DNA of 64,000 nt from Bacteroidota bacterium (GTDB lineage: Bacteria > Bacteroidota > Bacteroidia > AKYH767-A > OLB10), in the NCBI GenBank assembly GCA_016714005.1, contig JADJOA010000008.1:1-64000 (forward strand), written 5' to 3'. Position numbers and translations under genes: made by a program. The notes under the pieces are model-generated. The model was given only the letters and a program-made list of their open reading frames with translations, was not told the origin of the DNA and did not search any database. Below are positions 28,786 to 39,448 of the stretch, piece after piece (the first letter of the stretch is position 1; each line of letters begins with the position of its first letter).

Positions 28786-28899
28786 ATGAACTGGCAGGAA
28801 ATAACAGTATTTTGTATTACCGCTTTGGCGGCACTTTTTCTTATAAAGAAATTTATACTTAAACCTGAAAAAGCCGGATGTGATAAATGCAGTAAATAG
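28786..28899 (+). CDS. Small FeoB-associated-type Cys-rich membrane peptide
   Basis: A 37-codon frame starts MNWQEITVFCITALAALFLIKKF, one hydrophobic helix of about 18 residues. A short basic stretch and a GCDKCSK end follow. A single helix with a C-terminal Cys-x2-Cys motif is the pattern of FeoB-associated Cys-rich membrane proteins. FeoB itself is not in this window, so the link is by form only. The gene has its own 5' leader in the gap between divergent neighbours and is followed by a terminator. Confidence 0.6.
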   Translation: MNWQEITVFCITALAALFLIKKFILKPEKAGCDKCSK

Positions 28900-28973
28900 G
28901 TTGAGTTATTGAAACTAATTTGCAGTTTATTCTTTGAGCGATTAACCTATTAGGTTGATAAAATATAGAAAAT

Positions 28974-29001
28974 AAAAAACCCGCACTATGGCGGGTTTTT
29001 T
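28974..29001. terminator. Bidirectional terminator hairpin
   Basis: AAAAAACCCGC at 28974-28984 is fully complementary to GCGGGTTTTTT at 28991-29001 around a 6-nt loop. It lies between the small membrane peptide gene (+) and the SWIB gene (-) and would stop both. Confidence 0.85.
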
Positions 29002-29043
29002 CATTGTTGGTTGTTTCTCAAAAGAAATTAAGAAAGGTGCTTG

Positions 29044-29372
29044 CTAACAAGTTTGGTCATTTCCAAACATGCTAACTGTTTTCTTGCCACCAAAAACTGC
29101 TTTTAAGTTGTCATCAGCATTGATGTTACGCTTTTCTTTAGGATCCTGAAGTTTGTTCTTCTTAATGTACTCCCAAAGTTTTTTAACAACTTCAGTGCGT
29201 GGCATTGGCTTAGCACCAACGATAGCTTGAAGTGGTCCGCCAATGTTCATTGCTTTCATGAAAGCAGCATTTGGCTTACGTTTAACTTTTGGTTTAGCAG
29301 CGGCTTTCTTTTTTGGAGCAGCTTTCTTTTTAGGCGCTGCTTTTTTTGGAGCAGCTTTCTTTTTGTTGCCAT
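29044..29372 (-). CDS. SWIB/MDM2-domain protein with Lys/Ala-rich N-terminal tail
   Basis: From ATG 29372 (one base lost after the start codon) the protein has a ~35-residue tail of repeating KKAAPKK blocks. A SWIB domain follows (AFMKAMNIGGPLQAIVGAKPM to MFGNDQTC), with PRTEVVKKLWEYIKKNKLQDP as the diagnostic helix pair. Total length is ~109 residues. Bacterial SWIB proteins with histone H1-like tails occur in Chlamydia and Bacteroidota and are thought to bind DNA. It stands alone, with a cluster of repeated motifs upstream and a terminator downstream. Confidence 0.8.
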
Positions 29373-29439
29373 TGTTATTTTGTTTTGTTGTTTATTGTGC
29401 TGCCAAAGCAAATAAGAATTATTTCCGCCTCATTTCCCT

Positions 29440-29610
29440 CTCAGAGGAATTTATCAACACTTTCAGAGGAGAAATAACAGCTTTCTCCTCTGAAAATATT
29501 CTTAAAATTAATGTTGTCATTTTTCATAGATAATATTTACCCAAACACTTGCCAGACAAGGGTTTTATGAGACAATGCCTTAAATACATATCTGATTCTC
29601 CTCTGAAAAA
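29440..29610. promoter_or_regulatory. Four copies of a TTCTCAGAGGAGAA-like motif upstream of the SWIB gene
   Basis: CTCAGAGGAAT (29440) and TTCAGAGGAGAAA (29462) are direct copies, while TTTCTCCTCTGAAAA (29482) and ATTCTCCTCTGAAAAA (29595) are inverted. The pairs at 29462 and 29482 form a hairpin with an 8-nt loop. All lie in the spacer 29373-29685, which is otherwise empty. They may be operator sites or a small structured repeat. Confidence 0.45.
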
Positions 29611-29685
29611 TAGTTTTTACGAAATGAAAAACAGTTGTTAATAACTGTAAGCGATAAAGAGTTATCTCGTAAAGCGCAAGCGCAA

Positions 29686-31499
29686 TTACTGTGCGCTGCC
29701 CTCAGATTTAAAGTAATCGTAAACCAATTTTGCTTTGGTTTTACCTGCGGCTTCTTCTAATTCCTCTAACGAGGCTTCTTTAATTCTTTTAACTGATTTA
29801 AACCAGGTGAGTAAATCGTTGGCGGTGTTCTCTCCTATTCCCTTAATGTTTTCGAGCTGGGTGGTAAATGCACCTTTGCTCCTTTTATTGCGGTGATGTG
29901 TGATGCCAAAACGATGCACCTCATCGCGCAACTGTTGTAGGATGCGCAGTGTCTCGCCTTTCTTGTCTAAGTAAAGTGGCACAGGATCGCTAGGAAAATA
30001 AAGTTCTTCTAACTTTTTGGCTATGCCTATTATCTGCACTTTTCCGCGCAGGTTTAATTTTTCTAAACTGCTTAATGCAGCGCTCAGTTGCCCTTTACCA
30101 CCATCAATAACTATTAACTGCGGCAACGGTTGTTTCTCTTCGAGCACGCGGCTATATCGTCTGTAAACAACTTCTTCTATGCTTGCAAAATCATCAACAC
30201 CTTCTACTGTTTTAATATTAAAATGGCGGTAATCTTTTTACTTGGTTTGCCATCTTTAAATACACTCATGGCAGCAACGGCATTGGTTCCCTGAAAGTTT
30301 GAGTTATCAAAACATTCTATGTGACGTGGCTGTTCGCTCATCCGTAAATCCTTTTTCATCAGTTCCATCAGGCGTTCAGTTTTATGATCGGGGTTCAGGC
30401 GATCGTACTGCTCCAATTTTTCTTTCATATAATACCGGGCATTTTTCTCACTTAGTTGAAGCAAATGCTTTTTATCTCCAATCTTTGGTATTATAAACTC
30501 AATGCCTTCCATTTGAGAATCGGGCAGTACGTTAACCAATATTTCTTTGGAAGTGCTGTTGAACCGCGTACGCAGTTCAGCAATGGCAAGCGATAGAATT
30601 TCCTCAACAGATTCATCTAACTTACGCTTTAGCTCTATGGTTTGAGCAACTACTATAGAACCATTGTTTACACGCATCTAATTTACAAATGCGCTGTTGC
30701 TTTCCATTACAATTGTAAACACATCTACATTATGTATGGTAGGGCTAACAATTACCGATTTGCTTTTATAGTTCTCCAGCGAATCAATTTTTTCTTTTAC
30801 TTCCTGTGCTTTTTCAAACTTATAATCAGTTGCAAATTGTTGCATTTGCGCCTCCAAGTATTTAATTACATTATTAATGTTGCCTTTAAGTATTTCTCTT
30901 ATCTGTTCTATATCCTGGTTGTATTCTTCCTCTGTTTGCAATGCCTGGCAGGGTCCTTTGCAATTGCCAATATGATACTCCAGGCAAACTTTAAATTTTC
31001 CTTTACTGATATTTTCCTGCGTAAGCGGAAGCGTGCAATTTCGAAGTTTAAACAACTGGCTTATCAATTCCATTATGGTGCCTATTACTTTAAAGTTGGT
31101 GTACGGCCCAAAGTAAGAGGAGCCATCGCGGATGAACTTGCGCGTATAAAAAACGCGTGGAAAGTGTTCGTTCTTTATTACCATCCACGGATAGGTTTTA
31201 TCATCTTTTAAACTGATATTATATTTAGGCTGATGCTTTTTAATAAGGTTGTTTTCCAGAAGTAATGCATCAAACTCCGTTTCGGTAAGTATATATTTAA
31301 CATCGGCTATTTGCCGCACAAGCAAATTGGTTTTGGCGCTATCGTGCTCTTTGGCAAAATAACTGCTTACCCGCTTGCGCAGATTTTTAGCCTTGCCTAT
31401 ATATATGATGTTTCCATCGGCATTAAAATACTGGTAAATGCCGGGATCGTTAGGTAAGCCCGCAAGTATTTGTAAAACATGATCAGTAACCTTAAGCAT
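29686..31499 (-). CDS. uvrC: UvrC, excinuclease ABC subunit C, two frameshifts
   Basis: The N-terminal GIY-YIG nuclease reads PNDPGIYQYFNADGNIIYIGKA with RKRVSSYF. The Cys-rich turn and UVR motif (KAQEVKEKIDSLENY) follow, and the RNase H-like nuclease reads HIECFDNSNFQGTNAVAAMSVF and LIVIDGGKGQLSAA. The protein ends with helix-hairpin-helix repeats (IKGIGENTANDLL, SLEELEEAAG). Repairing one base near 30677 and one near 30225 gives ~604 residues, the usual length. UvrC makes both incisions in nucleotide excision repair. It starts 3 bp after the GT87 gene on the same strand. Confidence 0.92.
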
Positions 31500-31502
31500 T
31501 AG

Positions 31503-32669
31503 CTAACCTTTACCATTGCGTGTATTAATAAGCCATGCCGATGAAAGTTCTACCCTGCTGCCCCTGAGCAGCGCTGCAATAAAAACCAACTGGATGTATA
31601 ACCATAAACAAACCGATGCCAGCGCTTTGAGGCGATAAGGTTTTAAAAACTCTTCGCGGATAAATTTTGGAAACAAATCGGTGGATGATAATGAGGTTAG
31701 CAAAAATGCTGCTGCCATTATTAATAACCAGTTGCGCCTTGCATACTGGTGTGCAAATAATATGGCAAGACCCGCTACTGCAATTACAAAAGTAGGCGAC
31801 TCGGCTTTGTGGTTAAATATAACTGTCCATAGTAAAACGGAACAGAGATACAGCAGCCTGTAATCGGGATTGTTAAACTGTTTGCGTTTGACAACGGAAG
31901 CAATAAGAATGCTACGCCAAACTTAACAACGATGTGCCGTTTAATGTCGTATTGAGCATTGCCTCGAGCCTGGTTTGAAAACTGAAGTTGAGCTGGTGCG
32001 ATTGGTCTGTGCCCAACAAGCTTAACCACTGTGTATATTGATTGGTAATATATTGCTTGCCTCCAATTATAAACGGAAAACAAAAGCAATGCGGCAATAA
32101 GTACAGCATATACCAAAAACGAAAATTTTTTGGGTAAAACATAAAGCATAAACCAGTGGCAGCCCCAAACAGCTTAATAAAAAAAGCTAATGAAAGGCTT
32201 AAGGCTGTTTGTATGGTTTTTTGACTTTCGAAATAAGTGAATGATAAAAGCATAAGCGCTGCCAGCAAGCCATTGCTCTGCGAATTTTGAATTGAAGTAA
32301 GCAACTCAACAAAAGAAAACACTAGTACAAACACTTTTAGCTTGTGTGCAACAGGCAATATTTTAACTGCATAAAAAACAGCATGGCATTTAGCAAATTC
32401 CAGAGGGTAAGCCCCAACCAATCGGGTAGAAATGCAAAGGGAGACATGAGCACTGCAAAGGTTGGTGAGTATTTAAATAAATCTACAGGAGGATAATTTG
32501 CATAGAGATTAAGCCCCTGCAAAAAATGCTGAAAGGAATCTTTAAATATTAAATAGTTATTGTAATGCCCATAACCTAAAAATAACGATGCAGGCTTAGC
32601 AACCGTTACCACAAAATATATGATGCCAATGTTTTTGAGCGAAAGAAATTTGTAAAGCTTCTGCTTCAT
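31503..32669 (-). CDS. GT87-family (DUF2029) membrane mannosyltransferase-like protein, two frameshifts
   Basis: About 390 residues after repair near 32340-32420 and 31912-31925. An N-terminal helix leads to a periplasmic loop with LYANYPPVDLFKYSP, whose Asp-Leu-Phe-Lys-Tyr-Ser-Pro block is typical of GT87/DUF2029 enzymes. About nine further helices follow (for example KTIQTALSLSLAFFIKLFGAA and LLIMAAAFLLTSLSS). These enzymes use polyprenyl-phosphate sugars. Donor and acceptor here are unknown. It is probably co-transcribed with uvrC, without evident functional link. Confidence 0.7.
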
Positions 32670-32867
32670 AAGTGGGCTTACGAAAGTATAGAAATTTGAG
32701 TCCTGAAATTTCAGCTGAAGTTGAGCAGTTAGCCTATTTATACTTAAAATTTATCAGCATACAACCTGGCACTTTATAATTTATGAGGTTCTTTTCACAC
32801 CATAATGGTTAACATTTAAGTAACACTGCACATAAAATTACAATAACCTTTAATTTAGTTTTGCGGC

Positions 32868-33910
32868 ATGAGTTTAAACAGGTTTACCACGCCTGCAATT
32901 ATTGTATCGTTAATAATTACCGTATTAATGGTGGCAGGTTTGTTTGCTTTCCGCATTAAAGCAAGAAGCCATTAACTGGCAGCAATAATTGTAATTGCAA
33001 TGGTAATAGGTGCTGCTTCGTTTGCTATTAACTACTTTTTAATAGACAAAATATTTTACAATAATATACGCAGCATTTACAAAAACATTTTACAGCTAAA
33101 AGCGCAAAAGCCTAAGAGCAATGCTGAGTTAAAAGACACGGAATTAATAAGTGAGGTTAACAGCCTGCTGCGCAACTGGGAGGATGAGAACAAACAGGAG
33201 ATAGATAACCTTAAGCAACTAGAAACATACAGGCGCGAGTTTTTGGGGAATGTATCGCACGAGTTAAAAACTCCTATATTTAGCATACAAGGTTATGTGC
33301 ATACTTTAATAGATGGCGGTATAGATGATGTGGATGTTAATATGCTTTACCTTCAAAAAGCATCAAAGAGCTTAGACCGATTGATTAATATTGTTGATGA
33401 CCTTGAATCTATTTCGCGGCTGGAGGGTGGTGAGTTAATTATAGAGCCCCGCACATTTGATATAGCTGAGCTTGCTAAGGAGGTGTGCGAGCTTTTGGAA
33501 TTTAAAGCTAAGGAGAAAAAATAAAACTGCTTGTAACGGAAACTACGGATACGCGCATTTATGTATATGCCGATAAGGAAAGAATAAGGCAGGTGTTTAT
33601 TAACTTAGTGGACAACAGCATAAAATACGGAAAGCCACAAGGGGAAACCAATATTTCATTTGATGCAGGCGCTGATGTTGTTACTACCTATGTATCTGAT
33701 AATGGCATAGGCATGGAGAAACACCACCTGCCCCGCCTGTTTGAAAGGTTTTACAGGGTTGACAAAAGCCGTTCGCGCGATATTGGAGGCACGGGTTTGG
33801 GTTTGTCTATTGTTAAACATATTATTGAAGCGCACCAACAAAAAATTGCAGTAAGCAGCGAGCCCGATAACGGAACCGTGTTTTCTTTTTCGCTAAAGAA
33901 AAGCAGGTAG
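32868..33910 (+). CDS. Sensor histidine kinase (PhoR-like), two frameshifts
   Basis: It begins MSLNRFTTPAIIVSLIITVL with two membrane helices (the second around IVIAMVIGAASFAINYF). A coiled linker and dimerisation domain follow, with the phosphoacceptor in FLGNVSHELKTP. The ATPase domain has INLVDNSIKYG (N box), DNGIGM (G1), FERFYRVDKSRS (F box) and GGTGLGLSIVKHI (G2). It is about 347 residues after repair near 32965 and 33523. The sensor part is minimal. A TAnnTTTG box (TAGTTTTG, 32856-32863) sits just before the start. No regulator is adjacent; the nearest is PhoB-like at 61242. Confidence 0.87.
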
Positions 33911-33963
33911 CGCAAGGGTAAGATTTTAAAAACATTTTTTGAGAAAACACGTATTGTAATTAA

Positions 33964-35037
33964 ATGCGAATAAAATCTTTTGACAGTTTAAGAGCTTACG
34001 GGGCGCTGGGTGTGCTGTTTGCGCATTTGCCCAGACTTGGCGATATGGCTTTTGCACGTCATTTTGATAATTCGCTGGCGCAGTTTAGCATAGGCTATAT
34101 TTTGCTTGATATGTTTTTTGTGATGAGCGGCTACCTGATTACATCCATTATTTTAAAAGCAAAAGAAAAAGGTACATTTTCATTCCGCGAGTTTTATGTA
34201 AACCGCACGCTCCGTATTTTTCCTATTTATTATTTAACTATATTGTTAGTTGCCATTTTTATAACCACACAAGGGCTATGGTATCCGTTGTTTTATGCGG
34301 CAAATTATTACTTTGCATTAAACGTACATGTTCATCCGCTAAACCACTCGTGGTCGCTGGCTGTTGAAGAGCATTTTTATTTGCTATGGCCACTTATTCT
34401 TACCCAATTCAGTAACAGTACCTGCAAGAAAATTTTATTGATTGGAGTGCCTGCCATTACTCTTTTAACGGTACTAATTGTTCCGCATGTTTTGCCTTAC
34501 AGCAATGCTTATGAGTTTATAATATTAGGAACTACCACTCGGTGGTTTTCTATCTCGCTAGGCTCTTATCTTGCTTTTAACAATGAGTGGTTAAACAATT
34601 TATCGCGCAAAAAGGTACTTGCCATTTTTAGCATTACCGCTATAGTGTATATTATTTTTTATTTAATGCCTGTTATCCCGTTTTTGCAGGACGTGCCTAA
34701 GTATGCGAAAAAAAAAAAAGTGCTTATAGTGCCATTTATTTCTTTGGGGGTAATCATTTTGTGGTACAGGCTCGATTATGCAAGAGAAACTTTGTTTAAA
34801 AAACTTATTGTAAACAAAATAGCTGATTACATTGGTAAAATGAGTTATGGAATTTACCTGTACCACTACCCTATTTTATATTATTTTAATATGGTTGACT
34901 GGCAAAACCCAATCACCCACAATGCGCCAAAATACTGGGCAATGATTGGACTTATTTTAGCCTGTGCATCATTGAGCTATCATTTTATTGAACTGCCATT
35001 GCTTAACATGCGGCACCGGTTTTATAAAAAGAAATAA
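33964..35037 (+). CDS. Acyltransferase 3 (OafA/YrhL-like) membrane protein
   Basis: This intact 357-residue protein has about ten helices. Family motifs are FDSLRAYGALGVLFAHL at the start (with the conserved catalytic-type His in FAHL), LLDMFFVMSGYLIT, FYVNRTLRIFPIYYL and the HSWSLAVEEHFYLLWP motif. The C-terminus reads SYGIYLYHYPILYYF. These proteins transfer acetyl or other acyl groups to surface polysaccharides, lipids or peptidoglycan. It starts 54 bp after the kinase gene on the same strand and may modify the polysaccharide encoded downstream (inference). Confidence 0.88.
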   Translation: MRIKSFDSLRAYGALGVLFAHLPRLGDMAFARHFDNSLAQFSIGYILLDMFFVMSGYLITSIILKAKEKGTFSFREFYVNRTLRIFPIYYLTILLVAIFITTQGLWYPLFYAANYYFALNVHVHPLNHSWSLAVEEHFYLLWPLILTQFSNSTCKKILLIGVPAITLLTVLIVPHVLPYSNAYEFIILGTTTRWFSISLGSYLAFNNEWLNNLSRKKVLAIFSITAIVYIIFYLMPVIPFLQDVPKYAKKKKVLIVPFISLGVIILWYRLDYARETLFKKLIVNKIADYIGKMSYGIYLYHYPILYYFNMVDWQNPITHNAPKYWAMIGLILACASLSYHFIELPLLNMRHRFYKKK

Positions 35038-35248
35038 GACAGTAAAGAGTTTAAGCGGCAAGCGCTGAGTTGTTATTCTTGCCATTAGCCTCAATAAAAA
35101 TGCCTAAATGATCACATTCAGATTTATTTTCTAACTTTTATTAACCTGTTTAATGTTGAAAACTCACCTCATCCTAAACCTGCTATAAGAATATATTTGC
35201 CACCCGTTTAATTAAAACCCACCAGCAACATAAAAACAGAACCAATTA

Positions 35249-36656
35249 ATGACACTTATTAAATCAATATCAGGAATTAGAGGAACCATAGGCGGCAAAC
35301 CCGGTGACAGTCTTACACCGCTTGATGTAGTAAAATTTACATCTGCATACGGTATATGGGTAGCACGCCAGTTTGATTCAAAAACAAAATGTAAAGTAGT
35401 AATAGGAGAGATGCCCGCATTAGTGGCGAAATGGTAAACCAGTTGGTATGCGGCACTCTTATGGGTTTGGGTATTGATGTAATTGACACAGGGCTTTCTA
35501 CAACGCCAACGGTTGAAATGGCTGTAACATTTTATAAAGCGCATGGTGGTATTATTTTAACGGCAAGCCACAATCCCAAGCAATGGAATGCACTTAAACT
35601 GCTAAATAACAAAGGCGAATTTTTATCGGCTGCCGATGGCGAACTTATTTTGAAAATAGCAGAAAGCGGTGAGATAAATTTTAAAGATGTAAACAGTATT
35701 GGCACCATCACCACTGACAACACATCCTTACAAAAACATATTGATGCAATACTTGCATTACCATTGGTTGATAAAAAAGCAATTGCTGACAAAAATTTTA
35801 AAGTAGTAATAGACTGTGTAAACTCTACGGGTGGAATAGCAGTTCCGCAGTTATTAAAAGCATTGGGCGTAACAGATGTAGTTGAACTCTATTGTGAGCC
35901 TAACGGGCAGTTTCCGCACAACCCCGAACCATTACCGGAGAATTTAACAGAGCTGAGCAAAACGGTTGTAAAAAAGAAAGCACACCTTGGGATTTCTGTT
36001 GACCCTGATGTGGACCGCCTTGCGCTTGTCTGCGAAGATGGCGAAATGTTTGGCGAAGAATATACGCTTGTAGCTGTGGCAGATTATGTATTAAAACACA
36101 CTCCCGGCAATACAGTTAGCAACCTTCATCAACACGCGCCTTGCGCGATGTTACCGAAAAAGCAAAAGGCAGCTATTTTGCAAGTGCTGTGGGTGAGGTA
36201 AATGTGGTGGAACTGATGAAAGAGAAAAATGCTGTAATAGGTGGTGAAGGCAACGGAGGTGTAATATATCCCGAAATACACTATGGGCGCGATGCACTGG
36301 CAGGAATTGCTTTGTTCCTTACGCATCTTGCAAAATATGGCAAATCGGCAAGTATGTTGCGCAGCACCTACCCCGATTATTTTATCTCTAAAAACAAAAT
36401 TGAATTAACGCCCGATATTAATGTTGACAATGTATTGCTCTCTATAAAAGATAAATACAAAAAACATAAGGTTAATACTATTGATGGTGTTAAAATAGAA
36501 TTTGATAAGGAATGGGTACACTTGCGTAAATCAAACACCGAACCCATTATTAGAATTTATGCCGAGAGCGAAAGCCATACTACGGCAGAAAATTTAGCTG
36601 AAAAAATTATTGCCGATATTAAAGAGGTGATAAGCGAAAAAATGGTGAAGGCTTAG
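35249..36656 (+). CDS. glmM: Phosphoglucosamine mutase / phosphomannomutase, two frameshifts
   Basis: The alpha-D-phosphohexomutase signatures are present: SISGIRGTIGGKPGDSLTP at the N-terminus, the serine loop TASHNPKQWNALK (phosphoserine), the metal loop DPDVDRLALV and a sugar-binding GEGNGGVIYP. The phosphate-binding C-terminus is RKSNTEPIIRIYAES. The usual GRDxR is lost at the first frameshift (about 35408-35430). The second break is near 36120. Repaired length is ~469 residues. The enzyme converts glucosamine-6-P to glucosamine-1-P for UDP-GlcNAc. A phosphomannomutase role remains possible. It directly precedes the sugar-biosynthesis cluster. Confidence 0.85.
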
Positions 36657-36744
36657 AGTAGCATTAATGAGGGGATAGTACTGCTTATTTTCCTCTATTT
36701 TTTTATATTCGCGCTCCCTTTTAAAAGGAGATAAATTTACTGTA

Positions 36745-37750
36745 ATGATAAAGTTTGCATTGGTAGGCTGTGGTCGTATAGCACAAAGACATGCCGAGCA
36801 CATTGAAAAAAACGGAAAGTTAGTAGCAGTGTGTGATGTAGTTAAAGAAAAAGCTGACTTACTTGCACAGAAATACAAAGCGAAGGCATATTATTCTATT
36901 GAAGAATTACTGGCAGGCGATACCAAACCCGATGTAATTTCTATTTGCAGCCCTAATGGTTTACATGCCGAGCATTCCATTAAATCACTTAACGCTGGGT
37001 ATCATGTGTTGTGTGAAAAACCAATGGCTATTAACGTGCAGGATTGTGGCGAAATGATAAAAGCTGCAGAGCGTTCAAACAAAAGATTATTTGCCATTAA
37101 GCAAAACAGGTTTAACCCCGGTTGCTGCCGTTAAAGATTTAATTGATAAAAATATACTTGGCAAAATTTATAGTGTGCAGCTTAGTTGCTTTTGGAACCG
37201 GAATGAAGATTACTACCACAACTCATGGAAAGGCACACTTAAATTAGATGGCGGTACTCTCTACACTCAGTTCAGCCATTTTGTTGATTTGTTGTATTAC
37301 ATGATTGGAGATATTCGCGATGCAAAGGCATACATGGGCAACTATCATCATAAAGGTATTATTGAGTTTGAAGATACAGGTGCTGCAATAGTTGAGTTTT
37401 ATAACGGAGCTATTGGTACAATTAACTATTCGGTTAACAGCTATGGCAAAAACATGGAAGGCTCACTAACCATATTTGCCGAAAATGGTACTGTAAAAAT
37501 AGGCGGTCAGTATTTAAATGAATTGGAGTACCAGAATATAAAGGATTACAAAATTGAAAATCTACCTTTTGGCAACACTGCCAATAATTATGGGCAATAC
37601 CAGGGTTCTATGAGCAATCATGATAAAGTTTATGAGAATGTGGTAGATGTATTAAAACATGGCAGTACCATTAACACCAGTTCTTTTGAAGGATTAAAAA
37701 CAGTGGAGATAATAGATAAGATTTATAACTCTGCTATCAATAAAGCATGA
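36745..37750 (+). CDS. Gfo/Idh/MocA oxidoreductase, WbpB/WlbA type, one frameshift
   Basis: The N-terminal Rossmann fold reads IKFALVGCGRIAQRHAEHI and ISICSPNGLHAEHSI, with the EKPMAINVQDC motif (active-site Lys). After one base near 37115 the C-terminal domain follows (ILGKIYSVQLSCFWNRNEDYY, LDGGTLYTQFSHFVDLLYY). It is ~335 residues. It matches 3-dehydrogenases acting on UDP-GlcNAc uronic acid in the UDP-2,3-diacetamido-uronate pathway (WbpB). Its stop overlaps the next start (ATGA), and WbpD- and WbpE-type genes follow in order. Confidence 0.83.
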
Positions 37751-38212
37751 ACGAACCCAACCTTAAATCATCAGCAATAAAGAACGTTAACTTTGGAAAA
37801 AATGTAACGGTGGTGCAACCTGTAAACATTTATGGCTGCACTATTGGCGATGATTCTTTTATTGGTCCTTTTGTTGAAATACAAAAAGATGTTATTATAG
37901 GCAGTAAAACCAAAATTCAATCTCATGCATTTATTTGCGAACTGGTTGAAATTGGCAACAATTGTTTTGTAAGCCACGGTGCCATGTTTATTAACGATTT
38001 ATTTGCCGATGGTAAACCGGCAGGTGGTAAAAGAAAAATGGAAGAATACTAAAATCGGCAACCACGTTTCTATAGGCACAAACGCAACCATACTTCCAGT
38101 TACTATTTGCGATAATGTAGTTATAGGTGCCGGAAGTGTGGTAACAAAAAGCATAACACAACCCGGAATTTATGCCGGCAATCCCGCAAAAAAAATAAAA
38201 GATTTATTATGA
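37747..38212 (+). CDS. Hexapeptide-repeat N-acetyltransferase, WbpD/WlbB type, one frameshift
   Basis: This is a left-handed beta-helix protein of ~155 residues. Its hexads include GCTIGDDSFIGPFVEI, IIGSKTKIQSHAFI and IGNNCFVSHGAMFIND. After a repair near 38040-38052 it continues TKIGNHVSIGTNATI, VVIGAGSVV and GNPAKKI. The enzyme acetylates the 3-amino group of the uronic-acid sugar nucleotide in the WbpB-WbpE-WbpD pathway. It overlaps both neighbours by 4 bp (ATGA), indicating translational coupling. Confidence 0.82.
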
Positions 38213-39357
38213 ACGAATCAAATACATTAACAGATACAATGCACGTTCCTTTTGTTGACCTTAAAGCTCAATATCACTCATTGAAAACAGAAATGGATAA
38301 AGCCATTTTTGGCGTAATAGAAGAAACAGAATTTATAAAAGGCAAATATGTTTCGGCTTTTGAAAAAGAGTTTGCCGCAGCGTACAACATGAAACATTGT
38401 ATTGGTGTAGCCAATGGTACTGATGCAATTTATATTGTGTTAAAAATGCTCGGCATTGGTGCAGGCGATGAGGTAATAACAGTTGCCAATAGCTGGATAT
38501 CTTCATCAGAAACTATTACCCAAGCCGGTGCAACTCCCGTTTTTGTTGATACTGAACCCGATTACTTTTCTATAGATATAAATAAAATTGAAGAAAAAAT
38601 TAGCGCCAAAACAAAGGCAATTATTCCCGTACATATTTACGGGCAGCCTGCCGAAATGGATAAGGTAAACGAGATATGCAAAAAGCATAACTTGTTTATG
38701 ATTGAAGATTGCAGCCAGGCGCATTTTGCAAAACATAACGGAATTACCATTGGTACGTTAGGAATTGCATCAACCTTTAGTTTTTACCCCGGAAAAAATT
38801 TAGGCGCCTATGGTGATGCAGGTGCTGTACTTACAAATGATGATGCACTTGCAGAAAAGGTAAGAATGTATGCCAATCACGGACAGCTAACCAAGCACCA
38901 ACATAAAATGGAAGGCATCAATTCAAGATTAGATGGATTGCATGCTGCTGTTCTCTCCGTAAAGCTGCCACACATACATAAGTGGAATAAATTAAGACTT
39001 GAAAAAGCGCTTTACCTTACCGAAAAATTAAAACTTATAAAAGGGTTAGAAACTCCTAAAATAAGAAACGGCTCCACGCATATTTTTCACCTGTATGTTG
39101 TTAAAACCGAAAAGCGGGATGAGTTGCAAAAGTTTTTAAAAGAAAATAACATTGAAACAGCTATACACTACCCTACTCCCTTGCCATTACTTGAGTGTTA
39201 TAAATACCTCAATCACACCGAATCTGATTTTCCAGTAACAGCTAAAAACCAAAAGCAAATACTTTCTTTACCCATATATCCTGAAATAACCAATGAGCAC
39301 ATGGATTATATGGCATCTGTAATTGAAAAATTCTTTTCCATTTACCCCCCCCTTTAA
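38209..39357 (+). CDS. DegT/DnrJ/EryC1-type PLP aminotransferase, WbpE/WlbC type
   Basis: This intact 382-residue enzyme carries GVANGTDAIYIVLKMLGIGAGDEV, IPVHIYGQPAEMD, MIEDCSQAHFA and the pyridoxal-phosphate lysine Lys196 in FYPGKNLGAYGDAGAV. These are all fold-type I sugar aminotransferase motifs. It should transfer an amino group to the 3-keto sugar made by the WbpB-type dehydrogenase upstream. The C-terminus HYPTPLPLLECY is typical. A ~100-bp gap follows before the glycosyltransferase. Confidence 0.88.
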   Translation: MNESNTLTDTMHVPFVDLKAQYHSLKTEMDKAIFGVIEETEFIKGKYVSAFEKEFAAAYNMKHCIGVANGTDAIYIVLKMLGIGAGDEVITVANSWISSSETITQAGATPVFVDTEPDYFSIDINKIEEKISAKTKAIIPVHIYGQPAEMDKVNEICKKHNLFMIEDCSQAHFAKHNGITIGTLGIASTFSFYPGKNLGAYGDAGAVLTNDDALAEKVRMYANHGQLTKHQHKMEGINSRLDGLHAAVLSVKLPHIHKWNKLRLEKALYLTEKLKLIKGLETPKIRNGSTHIFHLYVVKTEKRDELQKFLKENNIETAIHYPTPLPLLECYKYLNHTESDFPVTAKNQKQILSLPIYPEITNEHMDYMASVIEKFFSIYPPL

Positions 39358-39448
39358 TTTATAGTTGATAACAACTACGCCTTTTCTATGGCTTATTCTT
39401 TAAATTCGCAGCACTAAAACGCAAAGTGACACCGGTAAGAAAGAATAA

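Noticed and set aside
30642..31211. Antisense frame over uvrC
   Set aside because: It lies opposite the GIY-YIG half of uvrC and has no recognisable domain.
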